Of a stretch of 38,064 nucleotides of DNA, positions 1 to 6,338 are shown piece after piece. The position numbers were made by a program, and so were the translations under genes. Each line of letters begins with the position of its first letter. The first letter of the stretch is position 1. The DNA is from a virus: IMG/VR virus record IMGVR_UViG_3300035670_000617, positions 1 to 38,064 of that record. One strand, written 5' to 3'. The notes under the pieces were generated by a model. That model worked only from the letters and a program-made list of their open reading frames with translations, was not told the origin of the DNA and did not search any database.

Positions 1-120
1 CCCTTTCGCCGCCGGTCATGGTCGCCCTGTCGCCGCCGGTCATGGTCGCCCTGTCGCCGCCGGTCATGGTCGCCCCGTAGCCGCCGGTCATGGTCGCCCC
101 GTAGCCGCCGGTCATGGTCG
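1..120. repeat. 24-bp tandem repeat array, left part (5 units)
   Basis: Five consecutive 24-bp units share the core GCCGCCGGTCATGGTCG and start with CCCTTT, CCCTGT or CCCCGT. Each encodes eight residues on the minus strand. The array continues at the other end of the window, and the first 27 bases are identical to the last 27. Variation between units is concentrated in the two codons that give E/D/Y and R/G. Confidence 0.95.
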
Positions 121-454
121 CCCCGACAATGGAGCCATCGCCGCAGAGACTGCGGATTTTGTCGGTAGCGTTTTTTCGATCTCCCGCATAGATGACGCAT
201 CCGCGATCTGTTTTTATTTTGCCGCCGAGCTCGACGACCTCCCCATCGATGCGAACTACCAGCCAGACCGCATCCGGCTCCCATGACAGGAGAGACCCAT
301 CTCCGCAGCCGGACAGAAGGCCATGGAGCCCACCTCCGCACTCTGGTTTTGGCGACCAGTCCGGCGCGGCCACAGGCCCGCGACGAGGCCAGCGGAACCC
401 ACCATGAGAGGTCATATCAGCCGCGCATGTCCGCAGCATGTACTGTTTTTTCAT
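1..454 (-). CDS. DUF7666-like repeat protein, N-terminal part (continues at 38064)
   Basis: I translated this leftward frame by hand. The ATG is at 454-452, with a GGGAGG ribosome site about 7 nt before it, and it overlaps the stop of the HTH gene as ATGA. About 110 non-repetitive residues (MTSHGGFRWP, PDWSPKPECGGGLHGL, WLVV, GDRKNATDKI) match my recollection of DUF7666 phage proteins. Eight-residue repeats of the type ATMTGG(Y/D/E)(G/R) follow and run off the window start. The same frame re-enters at 38064 and ends at 37739. Merged across the 27-bp overlap the gene is 753 nt, a 250-residue protein with 12 repeats. The repeats may form a beta-helix-like rod. Function is unknown. Confidence 0.8.
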   Translation of the reverse strand, partial: MKKQYMLRTCAADMTSHGGFRWPRRGPVAAPDWSPKPECGGGLHGLLSGCGDGSLLSWEPDAVWLVVRIDGEVVELGGKIKTDRGCVIYAGDRKNATDKIRSLCGDGSIVGATMTGGYGATMTGGYGATMTGGDRATMTGGDRATMTGGER

Positions 455-645
455 TCCCGCGCCTCCCTCTCTGCGCGGATCGCCACAATGACATCCACAG
501 CGGCGGGATCTATCTCTACCAGGTGGCCGCGCAAGCCGTATGGTTTCACGGTCAGCATTTCCGGCGGGATCACGCCGGCAGCGATCCAGTTGGTCACGGT
601 CTGCGGGCTTACCCCGCAGGCGTCGGCAAATTGTTTTCTGGTCAT
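451..645 (-). CDS. Small helix-turn-helix DNA-binding protein
   Basis: This 64-residue protein has an N-terminal helix-turn-helix (QFADACGVSPQTVTNWIAAG, about residues 5-24) followed by a short wing-like stretch, as in MerR or excisionase-type minimal DNA-binding proteins. It starts with ATGA overlap on the upstream repeat gene, and its own stop overlaps the DUF7666-like gene, so all three are translationally coupled. It is one of the few recognisable regulator candidates in the genome. A role in controlling the leftward operon through the palindromes near 1736-1769 is inference. It could instead be an Xis-like or accessory protein. Confidence 0.75.
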   Translation of the reverse strand: MTRKQFADACGVSPQTVTNWIAAGVIPPEMLTVKPYGLRGHLVEIDPAAVDVIVAIRAEREARE

Positions 646-941
646 TTGTTACCTCCGATCATTTCCAGCAGTCGCGAAACTGCCGGATCGTCTTCGTCCA
701 CTCCGTTTTCCCGCGCGATTCCGCGCCAGTGTTTCGCCCAGTAATCCCATGGGTGGCATTGGCAGCCGATGCGCAAAACGCGGAATGTGATATCGATCCT
801 CGCCTCATCAGATCCGACCATGATGCCGGTTGCAACGAGATCCCCGTCCCCGGACCCGTCCCCGTCCCCGTACCCGGACCCGTCCCCGTCCCCGGACCCG
901 TACCCGTACCCGTACCCGTCCCCGGACCCGTCCCAGGACAT
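642..941 (-). CDS. Gly-Asp/Tyr repeat protein
   Basis: The N-terminal third is an alternating glycine polymer (GDG, GYG, GSG; about residues 4-34) made by hexamer DNA repeats. A non-repetitive domain with paired CxC and aromatic residues follows (IGCQCHPWDYWAKHW). I place the start at the ATG in TGATG (941), which overlaps the upstream stop; a GTG at 956 or an ATG at 947 is also possible. Its end overlaps the HTH gene as ATGA. Similar low-complexity proteins occur, from memory, near DUF7666-type genes in other phages, but I know no function. Expansion or contraction of the repeats would stay in frame. Confidence 0.65.
   Translation of the reverse strand: MSWDGSGDGYGYGYGSGDGDGSGYGDGDGSGDGDLVATGIMVGSDEARIDITFRVLRIGCQCHPWDYWAKHWRGIARENGVDEDDPAVSRLLEMIGGNK
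841..933. repeat. Hexamer repeat tract (CCCGTC/CCCGGA/CCCGTA)
   Basis: About fifteen consecutive hexamers of the form CCCG(T/G)(A/C) or close variants lie inside the Gly-Asp/Tyr repeat gene. On the minus strand each encodes Gly plus Asp, Tyr or Ser. The reverse frames also look open (PVPVPG and RVRVRVRG frames), but only the minus frame with ATGA couplings is credible. Confidence 0.9.
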
Positions 942-1249
942 CAACATGACGGCCACGCCGCGATTGCGGCGGCGGCGCTATCTGAGCACCGCATCCACTG
1001 CCGCGTCGTGTGCGCTGCCACCGGGACGGTGGCCGTGATCCTTGTCGCCGTTTTGGGGCCATCGGATGCCAGCCCCATGAGCCCGCCGCACTCGGAGGAC
1101 CACCACAGGATCATGCGGGCATCCGTCATCCGGCACTGCTCTCCGATGACTGGCTCGGTATCCACCCAGCCGAATACGACAGCACGGCCGGTCTCCCCGC
1201 CACAATTGATTACCGGGATCATTTTTGATTTCGTTTTCGTTCTGGTCAT
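941..1249 (-). CDS. DUF6948-like small phage protein
   Basis: The product is 102 residues with the pattern GRAVVFGWV, then DARMILWWSSECGGLMGLASDGPK, then TRITATVPVA and a C-terminal SDSAAAAIAAWP. This resembles the DUF6948 type of small phage protein, where an ARxLWYW segment precedes a short beta-rich end; the assignment is from memory and moderate. I chose the ATG at 1249 because GGAGGGG lies just upstream. The open frame extends to 1363 but would run over a hairpin. The stop overlaps the next start as TGATG. Function is unknown. Confidence 0.65.
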   Translation of the reverse strand: MTRTKTKSKMIPVINCGGETGRAVVFGWVDTEPVIGEQCRMTDARMILWWSSECGGLMGLASDGPKTATRITATVPVAAHTTRQWMRCSDSAAAAIAAWPSC

Positions 1250-1281
1250 TATCACCCCTCCTGCGGCTGGGCCGCTTGTTA

Positions 1282-1308
1282 TACCCGCCCGGGGATTTGA
1301 ACCCCGGG
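1282..1308 (-). other. tRNA T-arm-like hairpin with acceptor-like 3' strand
   Basis: On the minus strand a perfect 7-bp stem (CCCGGGG/CCCCGGG) closes the 7-nt loop TTCAAAT, exactly a T-arm geometry. It is followed by GGCGGGT and an A, like the 3' strand of an acceptor stem. ACCCGC, able to pair with GCGGGT, lies only about 12 nt upstream, so D and anticodon arms are absent and no CCA follows. It sits in the 74-nt gap before the DUF6948-like gene. It may be a tRNA remnant, an old attachment site or a regulatory hairpin. Confidence 0.55.
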
Positions 1309-1323
1309 AAATGCCGGTGCGGG

Positions 1324-1533
1324 TTAGTAGTTGTATTGTGGGGCAGATGATCGCGTCCGCCAATAGTCTCTACGATCCTCCGTGATTTCGGCATGTTGGG
1401 TAGTTTGGCGATCCCATCTGTCAATGGCGATATACAGCCGCTCGTCATGGCGGACAATAGACATTGCTCGTGCCTTCCCAGAAGAAACCAGCCTCATTGC
1501 CGTGGACTCTTTGATTGTCTTTTTCATTTCCAT
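1324..1533 (-). CDS. Small hypothetical protein, first gene of the leftward operon
   Basis: This about 69-residue basic protein begins MEMKKTIKESTAM and contains RAMSIVRHDERLYIAIDRWD; I recognise no family. The chosen ATG at 1533 (or 1527) follows AGAAAGGG. Longer starts at 1560 and 1590 are open but less well placed. It is the gene nearest to the non-coding control region on this strand and so probably the first translated from a leftward promoter there. The gap to the next gene contains the T-arm-like hairpin. Confidence 0.55.
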   Translation of the reverse strand: MEMKKTIKESTAMRLVSSGKARAMSIVRHDERLYIAIDRWDRQTTQHAEITEDRRDYWRTRSSAPQYNY

Positions 1534-1725
1534 TTCCCTTTCTGTTCCGTTCGCGTTCATGCCTCTATACCTATGCATCCTCCATGCCAATCTGCTAAAT
1601 CGCTAAAACCCAATAAAATCAAGGTGTAAGTATGTGTAGATACCTGTCCTACTGTAGTTCATACAGCACACATTGCCACTGGAAACAACCACTTTCTTCA
1701 ATGATTACGCCGGTTTACGTGGTAC

Positions 1726-1731
1726 GATATT
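1726..1731 (-). promoter_or_regulatory. Possible leftward -10 box beside operators
   Basis: TAATAT on the minus strand lies immediately downstream of the two TGACA palindromes and points into the leftward operon. The -35 position would fall between the two palindromes (TGGCAT, weak), as expected for a repressible or activated promoter. This is pattern-based only. Confidence 0.3.
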
Positions 1732-1733
1732 AC

Positions 1734-1769
1734 CATGACATCCATGTCATGCCATTGACAGATTTGTCA
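1734..1769. promoter_or_regulatory. Tandem operator-like palindromes TGACA-N4-TGTCA
   Basis: Two sites with the same half-sites and spacing lie at 1736-1749 (TGACAtccaTGTCA) and 1756-1769 (TGACAgattTGTCA), 20 bp centre to centre, close to two helical turns. The first extends to a full CATGACAT/ATGTCATG inverted repeat. Identical half-sites on one face of the helix indicate binding of a dimeric regulator. The small HTH protein at 451-645 is one candidate ligand, without direct evidence. Confidence 0.6.
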
Positions 1770-1863
1770 TGTAGGCAGTTGTGGGCGTCGTAGTAACTAC
1801 TACATCTATATAGGGGCATCCCAGTGCCGTCCAATCGACCCGATACATCTCATTATCTGTGGT

Positions 1864-1913
1864 CGATATTGCATATTCAGTCTACATGTAGTTAAATGTA
1901 GTCAACAATATCG
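1864..1913. repeat. Nested inverted repeats with ATGTAGT direct repeats
   Basis: Outer arms CGATATTG (1864-1871) and CAATATCG (1906-1913) enclose the palindrome CTACATGTAG (1882-1891) and two direct copies of ATGTAGT (1886 and 1896). The 11-mer CATGTAGTTAA at 1885-1895 recurs inverted at 2193-2203. These look like protein-binding iterons of an origin or regulator. Confidence 0.55.
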
Positions 1914-1929
1914 GATGGCAAGGAATCAC

Positions 1930-1955
1930 GTATGATTTTTCCGGGCAAATCATAC
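1930..1955. repeat. Perfect 9-bp inverted repeat (hairpin)
   Basis: GTATGATTT at 1930-1938 is perfectly repeated in inverse as AAATCATAC at 1947-1955 around an 8-nt loop. A smaller inverted repeat, CATCGT/ACGATG, follows at 1986-2000. Neither has a terminator-type T-run. Confidence 0.6.
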
Positions 1956-2026
1956 ATAAATCTGTACATAAAATCGTACGTAACCCATCGTCATACGATG
2001 TCCAATGATTTCAAGTACTTAGGTCC

Positions 2027-2107
2027 TATATTTATTATTAATTATTATTTATTTTTTATATATATAGGGGGATAAGGGGGGGGTACACAGCTCCCCCTCC
2101 CTCCCCG
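2027..2107. other. A/T tract followed by G-run and C-run: candidate unwinding element
   Basis: Positions 2027-2066 contain 40 bases that are only A or T. They are followed at once by G5-ATAA-G8 (2067-2083) and, after seven bases, a C-rich tract (2091-2107) able to pair with the G-run. A pure A/T tract beside iteron-like repeats is typical of origin unwinding elements. The G-run could also form a hairpin with the C-tract or an unusual structure. No replication protein is shown to bind here. Confidence 0.5.
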
Positions 2108-2148
2108 GAGATCCATCGTACGCTCATGCGCATGCCACGGGTTAGGCT

Positions 2149-2164
2149 AAAAAATGCATTTTTT
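2149..2164. repeat. 16-bp perfect palindrome A6-TGCA-T6
   Basis: AAAAAATGCATTTTTT is fully self-complementary. It follows the palindrome CATGCGCATG at 2125-2134. It may act as a binding site or a weak bidirectional terminator. Confidence 0.5.
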
Positions 2165-2176
2165 GATGCATTTCGT

Positions 2177-2205
2177 TTGACGATTTCATGACTTAACTAC
2201 ATGAT
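2177..2205 (+). promoter_or_regulatory. Possible rightward promoter overlapping an iteron
   Basis: TTGACG at 2177-2182 is followed after 17 bp by CATGAT at 2200-2205, a five-of-six and four-of-six match to sigma-70 boxes. The inverted copy of the ATGTAGTTAA motif (2193-2203) lies in the spacer and -10 box, which would let its binding protein control this promoter. A second weak candidate is TAAAAT at 2536-2541, nearer the first late gene. Confidence 0.3.
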
Positions 2206-2294
2206 ACTATTGCCAAATCGGGACACGTTTGGTTCCGTATAGAAACACGTACAGTTATATGTGTCTTATACGTACTGTATGCATCGGCACACAG

Positions 2295-2362
2295 TGTGGG
2301 ATAACCTGTCGCACACGCAACCACATGTGGACTCCGTTCTGCGTGTAGGGAACTATCCCACA
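2295..2362. repeat. Long-range 9-bp inverted repeat around CCACATGTGG
   Basis: TGTGGGATA at 2295-2303 and TATCCCACA at 2354-2362 are perfect inverse copies. The palindrome CCACATGTGG (2321-2330) lies between them, and related TGTGG/CCACATG words recur at about 2370 and 2394. This is a cluster of related short sites of unknown role upstream of the terminase genes. Confidence 0.5.
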
Positions 2363-2447
2363 AAAAATGATGTGGCATGAAAAATAGTTCTTCCCACATG
2401 GCAGCACGTGTGCGATTCTGTAGTTACCGACGGACAGCACTGTGCCC

Positions 2448-2527
2448 CGTCGCCTCGATGGGCGACGTTTGTCCTACAGCCCGTCCAGCAAGCGCCAATC
2501 GGCATCAGCTACCCTTGTTGGACGGGC
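2448..2527. repeat. Hairpin and inverted repeat before the terminase genes (possible pac/cos region)
   Basis: CGTCGCC/GGCGACG (2448-2467) forms a 7-bp stem with a 6-nt loop. GCCCGTCCA (2479-2487) and TGGACGGGC (2519-2527) form a 9-bp inverted repeat 31 nt apart. They lie directly upstream of the putative small terminase gene, where many tailed phages carry the cos or pac site. No cleavage site can be read from the sequence. Confidence 0.4.
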
Positions 2528-2577
2528 AGCCCCTCTAAAATTTGGACGCGCGCGTATACGTCTTACAAAAGGCACGT

Positions 2578-2841
2578 ATGAAATACTCAACCCCACAGCA
2601 GCGCCACGCTGCCCTGCTAGAGCTCTTGTCGGGCCATATCGAATGGGCGCAGGAGATCCAGCGTGAACGCGATAGCAGACCCCTTATGTCTGTTCAGGCG
2701 GCAATGGAGTCCACCCTGCGCATGATCGAGGTGGAGCAGCACGCAATCAATCAGCACGAAGAGACTGCCGCCCGTATGGCCGGCTACAGCATCATGTTCC
2801 GTGATGCCGTGGATGGTGACAGTGAGCAGCCGCGTGCATGA
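2578..2841 (+). CDS. Small protein upstream of TerL, putative small terminase subunit
   Basis: The 87-residue product (MKYSTPQQRHAALLELL...) is predicted helical and charged, with no recognised domain. The ATG at 2578 follows AAAAGG with 5 nt spacing, which I prefer over the open but unsupported start at 2542. Its stop overlaps the TerL start as ATGA. Position directly before TerL, coupling and size suggest a TerS that recognises the packaging site just upstream. It has no visible HTH, so the role rests on context only. Confidence 0.55.
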   Translation: MKYSTPQQRHAALLELLSGHIEWAQEIQRERDSRPLMSVQAAMESTLRMIEVEQHAINQHEETAARMAGYSIMFRDAVDGDSEQPRA

Positions 2842-4253
2842 CATCGATCCTGAACGTTGATGACCCGTACGGTGCGCAACGGCATGAACCGCAGTGCAAG
2901 TACCTAGATGCTGCTCGGGCACGCCGTCGAGTGCATGAGCAGACTAAGGGCCGCTGCGGTATCCAGTCTCTCAACTACCGAGGCGGACGCGGTGCAGGCA
3001 AGACCACCGTGGGCATCCTCGATATGGTCAACGTTGCCCTGTGTGAGCTGCCTGGTACGCGATGGAGAACAGCGTGGACCGAGCCGACGCACGGAGACAT
3101 CGACCGCATCCTGCTGAATGAGATGAGCAGGATAGTCCCGCGCGACCTGTGGAAAGTTGTTAACCGCTCGGGTGGTTATCGGTACATCGAGTGGGCATCA
3201 GGCCACACAACGGACCTGGTACCGCGCCACATAAGCAACAGCAATGCGCGGCCCGGACTGGGCGGGAATCTCGTTGGAGTATTCCACGATGAGCTCGCCT
3301 ACGGTTTCGATGAGCAGAAAATTCTCGACATCGAGAACAGCATCCGGGCACCTGGCGCGCCGTTCCTGTTTACTGCATCGTTCAGCACGCCATGGCAAAA
3401 TGGATACACGGTCTACATCCGGCGTCATGGATCGACGCTGATAGAGGCGAGTAGCTACGACAACCCGCACCTGTCGCGTGACGTGCTGGATAGCCGCGTG
3501 GCTGCGATGACGCCAGAGCAGGCGTCACAGGAGATATACGGCAAAGAGGTCGCGCTGTCAGGGCGGATCTGGAAATCGTTTGTCGAGGAGCCGTGGCCGC
3601 TGGGCAACATCGCAGAGGGGCTTGAGTGGTCGCCATCTCGACCGTGGTATCTGTCCGTTGACTTAGGCGTATCGCAATCGGCGGCCATCATCTGGCAGAT
3701 GAGCGATAACGGCAGAGTGATGAACGCGGTCGAAGAGTGGACGCCGAATCAGATGGATTTCGAGCGGCTTCTAAAAAAGATTATCGACCGGTATTGCGAC
3801 GGCAGCCCACGGCAGAACAAACCGCAGTATGTGTGGATCGGGCATGATGTCAGCAGCCCCAACAGTATCAGCGGGACAAGTGCAGCGACTGTGCTATCCA
3901 AGCTCGGATGGGATTGGACGTATCCGGCCGGCCCGTTGGCGAGTAAGGATCTACAGCGCTATCACGCGTCGTCGATGTTGCACCAGCGCAAGATCTGCAT
4001 TGCAGCGAAACGCAATGACAGAGGCGAATGGGAGCAGACAGGCCTGCACGAGAATGCAGGCAAGGCGCGATGTCTGCTGCACGTCATGAGATACGACCAA
4101 TATCCGAGTGACGGCAGCGATGATGTGTTCATCAAAGACAAAAAGCAAAATAAGAAGCACGCCCTCGAAGATGTCCGCGATTGTTTCCTGTACGCGGCGA
4201 TCTGCAAATGGCATCCGGACCTGCAAAGGAAATGGTATCTAGATGTTTCTTGA
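2838..4253 (+). CDS. terL: Large terminase subunit (TerL)
   Basis: TerL pumps phage DNA into the prohead and cuts it. The 471-residue protein has an N-terminal ATPase with Walker A RGGRGAGKT (48-56), Walker B LVGVFHDE (145-152, acidic D151/E152) and a coupling-motif-like TASFS near 179-183. The C-terminal RNase H-type nuclease begins with YLSVDLG (D275) and ends in an acidic helix, EDVRDCFLYAA. Length is normal for the family. It overlaps the preceding gene by ATGA, and the portal starts inside its last codons. Confidence 0.93.
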   Translation: MTSILNVDDPYGAQRHEPQCKYLDAARARRRVHEQTKGRCGIQSLNYRGGRGAGKTTVGILDMVNVALCELPGTRWRTAWTEPTHGDIDRILLNEMSRIVPRDLWKVVNRSGGYRYIEWASGHTTDLVPRHISNSNARPGLGGNLVGVFHDELAYGFDEQKILDIENSIRAPGAPFLFTASFSTPWQNGYTVYIRRHGSTLIEASSYDNPHLSRDVLDSRVAAMTPEQASQEIYGKEVALSGRIWKSFVEEPWPLGNIAEGLEWSPSRPWYLSVDLGVSQSAAIIWQMSDNGRVMNAVEEWTPNQMDFERLLKKIIDRYCDGSPRQNKPQYVWIGHDVSSPNSISGTSAATVLSKLGWDWTYPAGPLASKDLQRYHASSMLHQRKICIAAKRNDRGEWEQTGLHENAGKARCLLHVMRYDQYPSDGSDDVFIKDKKQNKKHALEDVRDCFLYAAICKWHPDLQRKWYLDVS

Positions 4254-5829
4254 GTACGAACCCAAGCGAAAAGTACATGCGAAGATCCCGCAGATAAATT
4301 CTGCGATGGTGATCACTGGCGTCATCGAGTGTGCAGACGCCGTGCTGTACTTGGATGGGAAGCAATACGACTATCTCATGCGCAAGATGGCGCAGCGGTA
4401 TTGCGCAACCATCCGTCGTGGCGATTCGACTGGTGCGGATACGGATGATGAGATTGAGCTGTACTATGCTGACCCCAACATCGCGGCAGAGGCTGCGGTG
4501 CGGGCTGGCATGTTTGAGATCATAGATACAGGCGTTTTCACAAAGATCAATACTGAGATGGCGTCTCTTGCACCGTCGTCTGTATTTTCGTTTGTCACAG
4601 AGTCCGGTGAAGAGGCTACTGATTTTGCGGCAGAGATAGAGGCCGCAAGGCAAATAGGGCAATTCAATTCGCGGCTGCTGCGGGCAGAGCAGATAGCCTG
4701 CGCCTGTGGATGTTCTGCGATGCTCATCCAGATCATTGGTGGGCGTCTCAACTATCAGCCCATTGTTCCCACGTCGATCCGCTTTTTGTTTGCGCCCACG
4801 ATTGTTGAAGACGATGAGGAGCGGCCTGCGGATAGTATGCTGATTGATGACGCGGTTGCTGTGATCATCCAGATGGAGTCTGAAAAGTTCTGTGCGTTAT
4901 TCGGGCGGTCCGAAGAATACCCCAACGGCCGGCAGGTTGTTTACCGCACCACGCAATGGCAGGACATTCCGCAGATCATTGGTGCGGGCGACACCGTTGA
5001 CGCAGACGGACAGCCGTACAATCCGTTGACCATGCTGCAGAATGTGACAGATGATTACTCGACTCCTGAGTATCCGGTGTCGCTGTGGTACGGCACAGGC
5101 CGGCAGATCGGAACAACGCTGCTTCCGTGCGATTTGAGCACGTGGAAGAACTCGGTAGAAGTCGATCTTGCTGCGTGCCGTGTGATGACGGCATCGCTTA
5201 AGAGTGCAACCGGCATGATCGTATTCTCCGCGCAGGCTGGGTCGTCTCCTGTCGCGCCTGAAAATGTTGGTGAAGGGCTCACAGCGCTGAAGCCTGGGCA
5301 ATCGCTGAACGTCATCAACGTTCCGGCGATCAACAGCAAGTATGCAAGTGAATTTGTGCAGGACGTGTCCGCGATGATCACAGAGGCGAGTGGGGTGCCG
5401 TCGTATAAGTTGGGCATGTCGAAGATGACGTTGATCCCGTCTGGCGTTGCGTTGCGAGAGCTGGACAAACCAGCGGTAAAAAGTCGCGACCGCCGGCGCA
5501 GTCTGAACGATTCGAACATGGCGCGGATATTTGATATCGAGTGTTGTCTGGCGCGCATGGCGAGCGATGACTACAGCATCGGCGCTGGCATCACTCAGGT
5601 GTGGACCATCAAGGAAGAGACATACTATCAGGATGAGGCATCTCAGACTGTGGCGGACGTCGCGAAGTTGAATGACATGAAGGTGGTTGGCCGTCGCGAA
5701 CTGTACCGAAAGTACAATGAGGGCGCGGACTCATTGACAGATGGACAGGTCGATGAGCGATTGCAGGCGTTGGATATACCAGAGGCTGCACCTGAGCCGG
5801 CGCTTGGTAGATTCGCGGCGTTGCGCTGA
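4243..5829 (+). CDS. Portal protein
   Basis: This 528-residue protein forms the dodecameric DNA channel at one head vertex. Its place directly after TerL, its length, and the C-terminal half with ITEASGVPSYKLGMS and IPSGVALREL (clip/crown region style of SPP1/HK97-type portals) support the call. It begins inside the 3' end of terL (11 bp overlap) and ends with TGATG overlap to the next gene. A bacteriophage portal is also required by the order of genes. Which portal subfamily it is cannot be decided by eye. Confidence 0.88.
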   Translation: MFLEYEPKRKVHAKIPQINSAMVITGVIECADAVLYLDGKQYDYLMRKMAQRYCATIRRGDSTGADTDDEIELYYADPNIAAEAAVRAGMFEIIDTGVFTKINTEMASLAPSSVFSFVTESGEEATDFAAEIEAARQIGQFNSRLLRAEQIACACGCSAMLIQIIGGRLNYQPIVPTSIRFLFAPTIVEDDEERPADSMLIDDAVAVIIQMESEKFCALFGRSEEYPNGRQVVYRTTQWQDIPQIIGAGDTVDADGQPYNPLTMLQNVTDDYSTPEYPVSLWYGTGRQIGTTLLPCDLSTWKNSVEVDLAACRVMTASLKSATGMIVFSAQAGSSPVAPENVGEGLTALKPGQSLNVINVPAINSKYASEFVQDVSAMITEASGVPSYKLGMSKMTLIPSGVALRELDKPAVKSRDRRRSLNDSNMARIFDIECCLARMASDDYSIGAGITQVWTIKEETYYQDEASQTVADVAKLNDMKVVGRRELYRKYNEGADSLTDGQVDERLQALDIPEAAPEPALGRFAALR

Positions 5830-6338
5830 TGTCCAGACTAAGCGAGTACGCGAAGTTCGCGGCTGGGCATATCCACGCGGTAGAGCAGATCGCGGTGGAG
5901 CACGCGCAGGAGATACGTGACCGGGTGCGGGTGCTGATGGACGATCCGATTGCACGCAACGATTATCTGACTGAGTGGTTTGTGCGGGACGGATTCGACA
6001 AGATGGCGGCGAGCACCGGCAACAGCGGTTTAGCGCGTGCCTATTGGTCGGCGGTGGCAGAGCTTGCGGATCGTCCGATGACAGAGCTGGCAGAAACGCC
6101 GGTAGAAAAGCGTGATGACATATGGAGTCAAGCCGCGTCGATCATTCTGGCAGTGAGTAAACTACAGGCGCGTATTGAGTCCAGCGTGGTGCAAGAGATC
6201 ATGGCGCGGTCCATCGACGTTGCGGATGAGCGCAAGCGGGCCCTGGCGCGGTTGACGCCGGAAGAGATTGCGGCGAACGATTACTTGATCAAGGACGAAT
6301 TGAGGGCGTTGAAGCATGGCGCGGTTCCGGCAGAATAA
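5829..6338 (+). CDS. Head-module protein of unknown function
   Basis: The 169-residue, strongly helical and charged product has no motif I recognise. It is coupled to the portal by TGATG and overlaps the MuF-type gene by 23 bp, so it is probably made with the head proteins. Genes here often encode minor head or portal-associated proteins. That is positional inference only. Confidence 0.6.
   Translation: MSRLSEYAKFAAGHIHAVEQIAVEHAQEIRDRVRVLMDDPIARNDYLTEWFVRDGFDKMAASTGNSGLARAYWSAVAELADRPMTELAETPVEKRDDIWSQAASIILAVSKLQARIESSVVQEIMARSIDVADERKRALARLTPEEIAANDYLIKDELRALKHGAVPAE

Larger units (their letters stand above)
1534..2577. other. Non-coding control region (origin, promoters, packaging signals)
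   Basis: About one kilobase without a credible gene separates the leftward and rightward operons. It is much more A/T-rich than the flanks. It holds two TGACA-N4-TGTCA palindromes, repeated ATGTAGTT motifs in both orientations, several hairpins, a 40-nt pure A/T tract followed by G-runs and C-runs, and long inverted repeats before the terminase genes. The short frames at 2193-2440 and 2442-2666 overlap these repeats and look like shadows. The divergent position makes it the natural place for promoters and the replication origin. Confidence 0.7.

Noticed and set aside
841-933. CRISPR array
   Set aside because: The repeats have no unique spacers; the same holds for the 24-bp and 36-bp arrays.
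540-1385. Long plus-strand frame with Pro-Val repeats and a minus frame at 808-1062 with Arg-Val repeats
   Set aside because: Both are shadows produced by the hexamer repeat; they oppose the coupled minus genes and lack ribosome sites.
1282-1400. A full tRNA gene
   Set aside because: Only the T-arm and acceptor-like strand are found; no D arm, anticodon arm or matching 5' acceptor strand at the needed distance.
2193-2666. Short frames in the control region (2193-2440 minus, 2442-2666 plus)
   Set aside because: They lie over palindromes and repeats, have no ribosome site or coupling and no protein-like composition.
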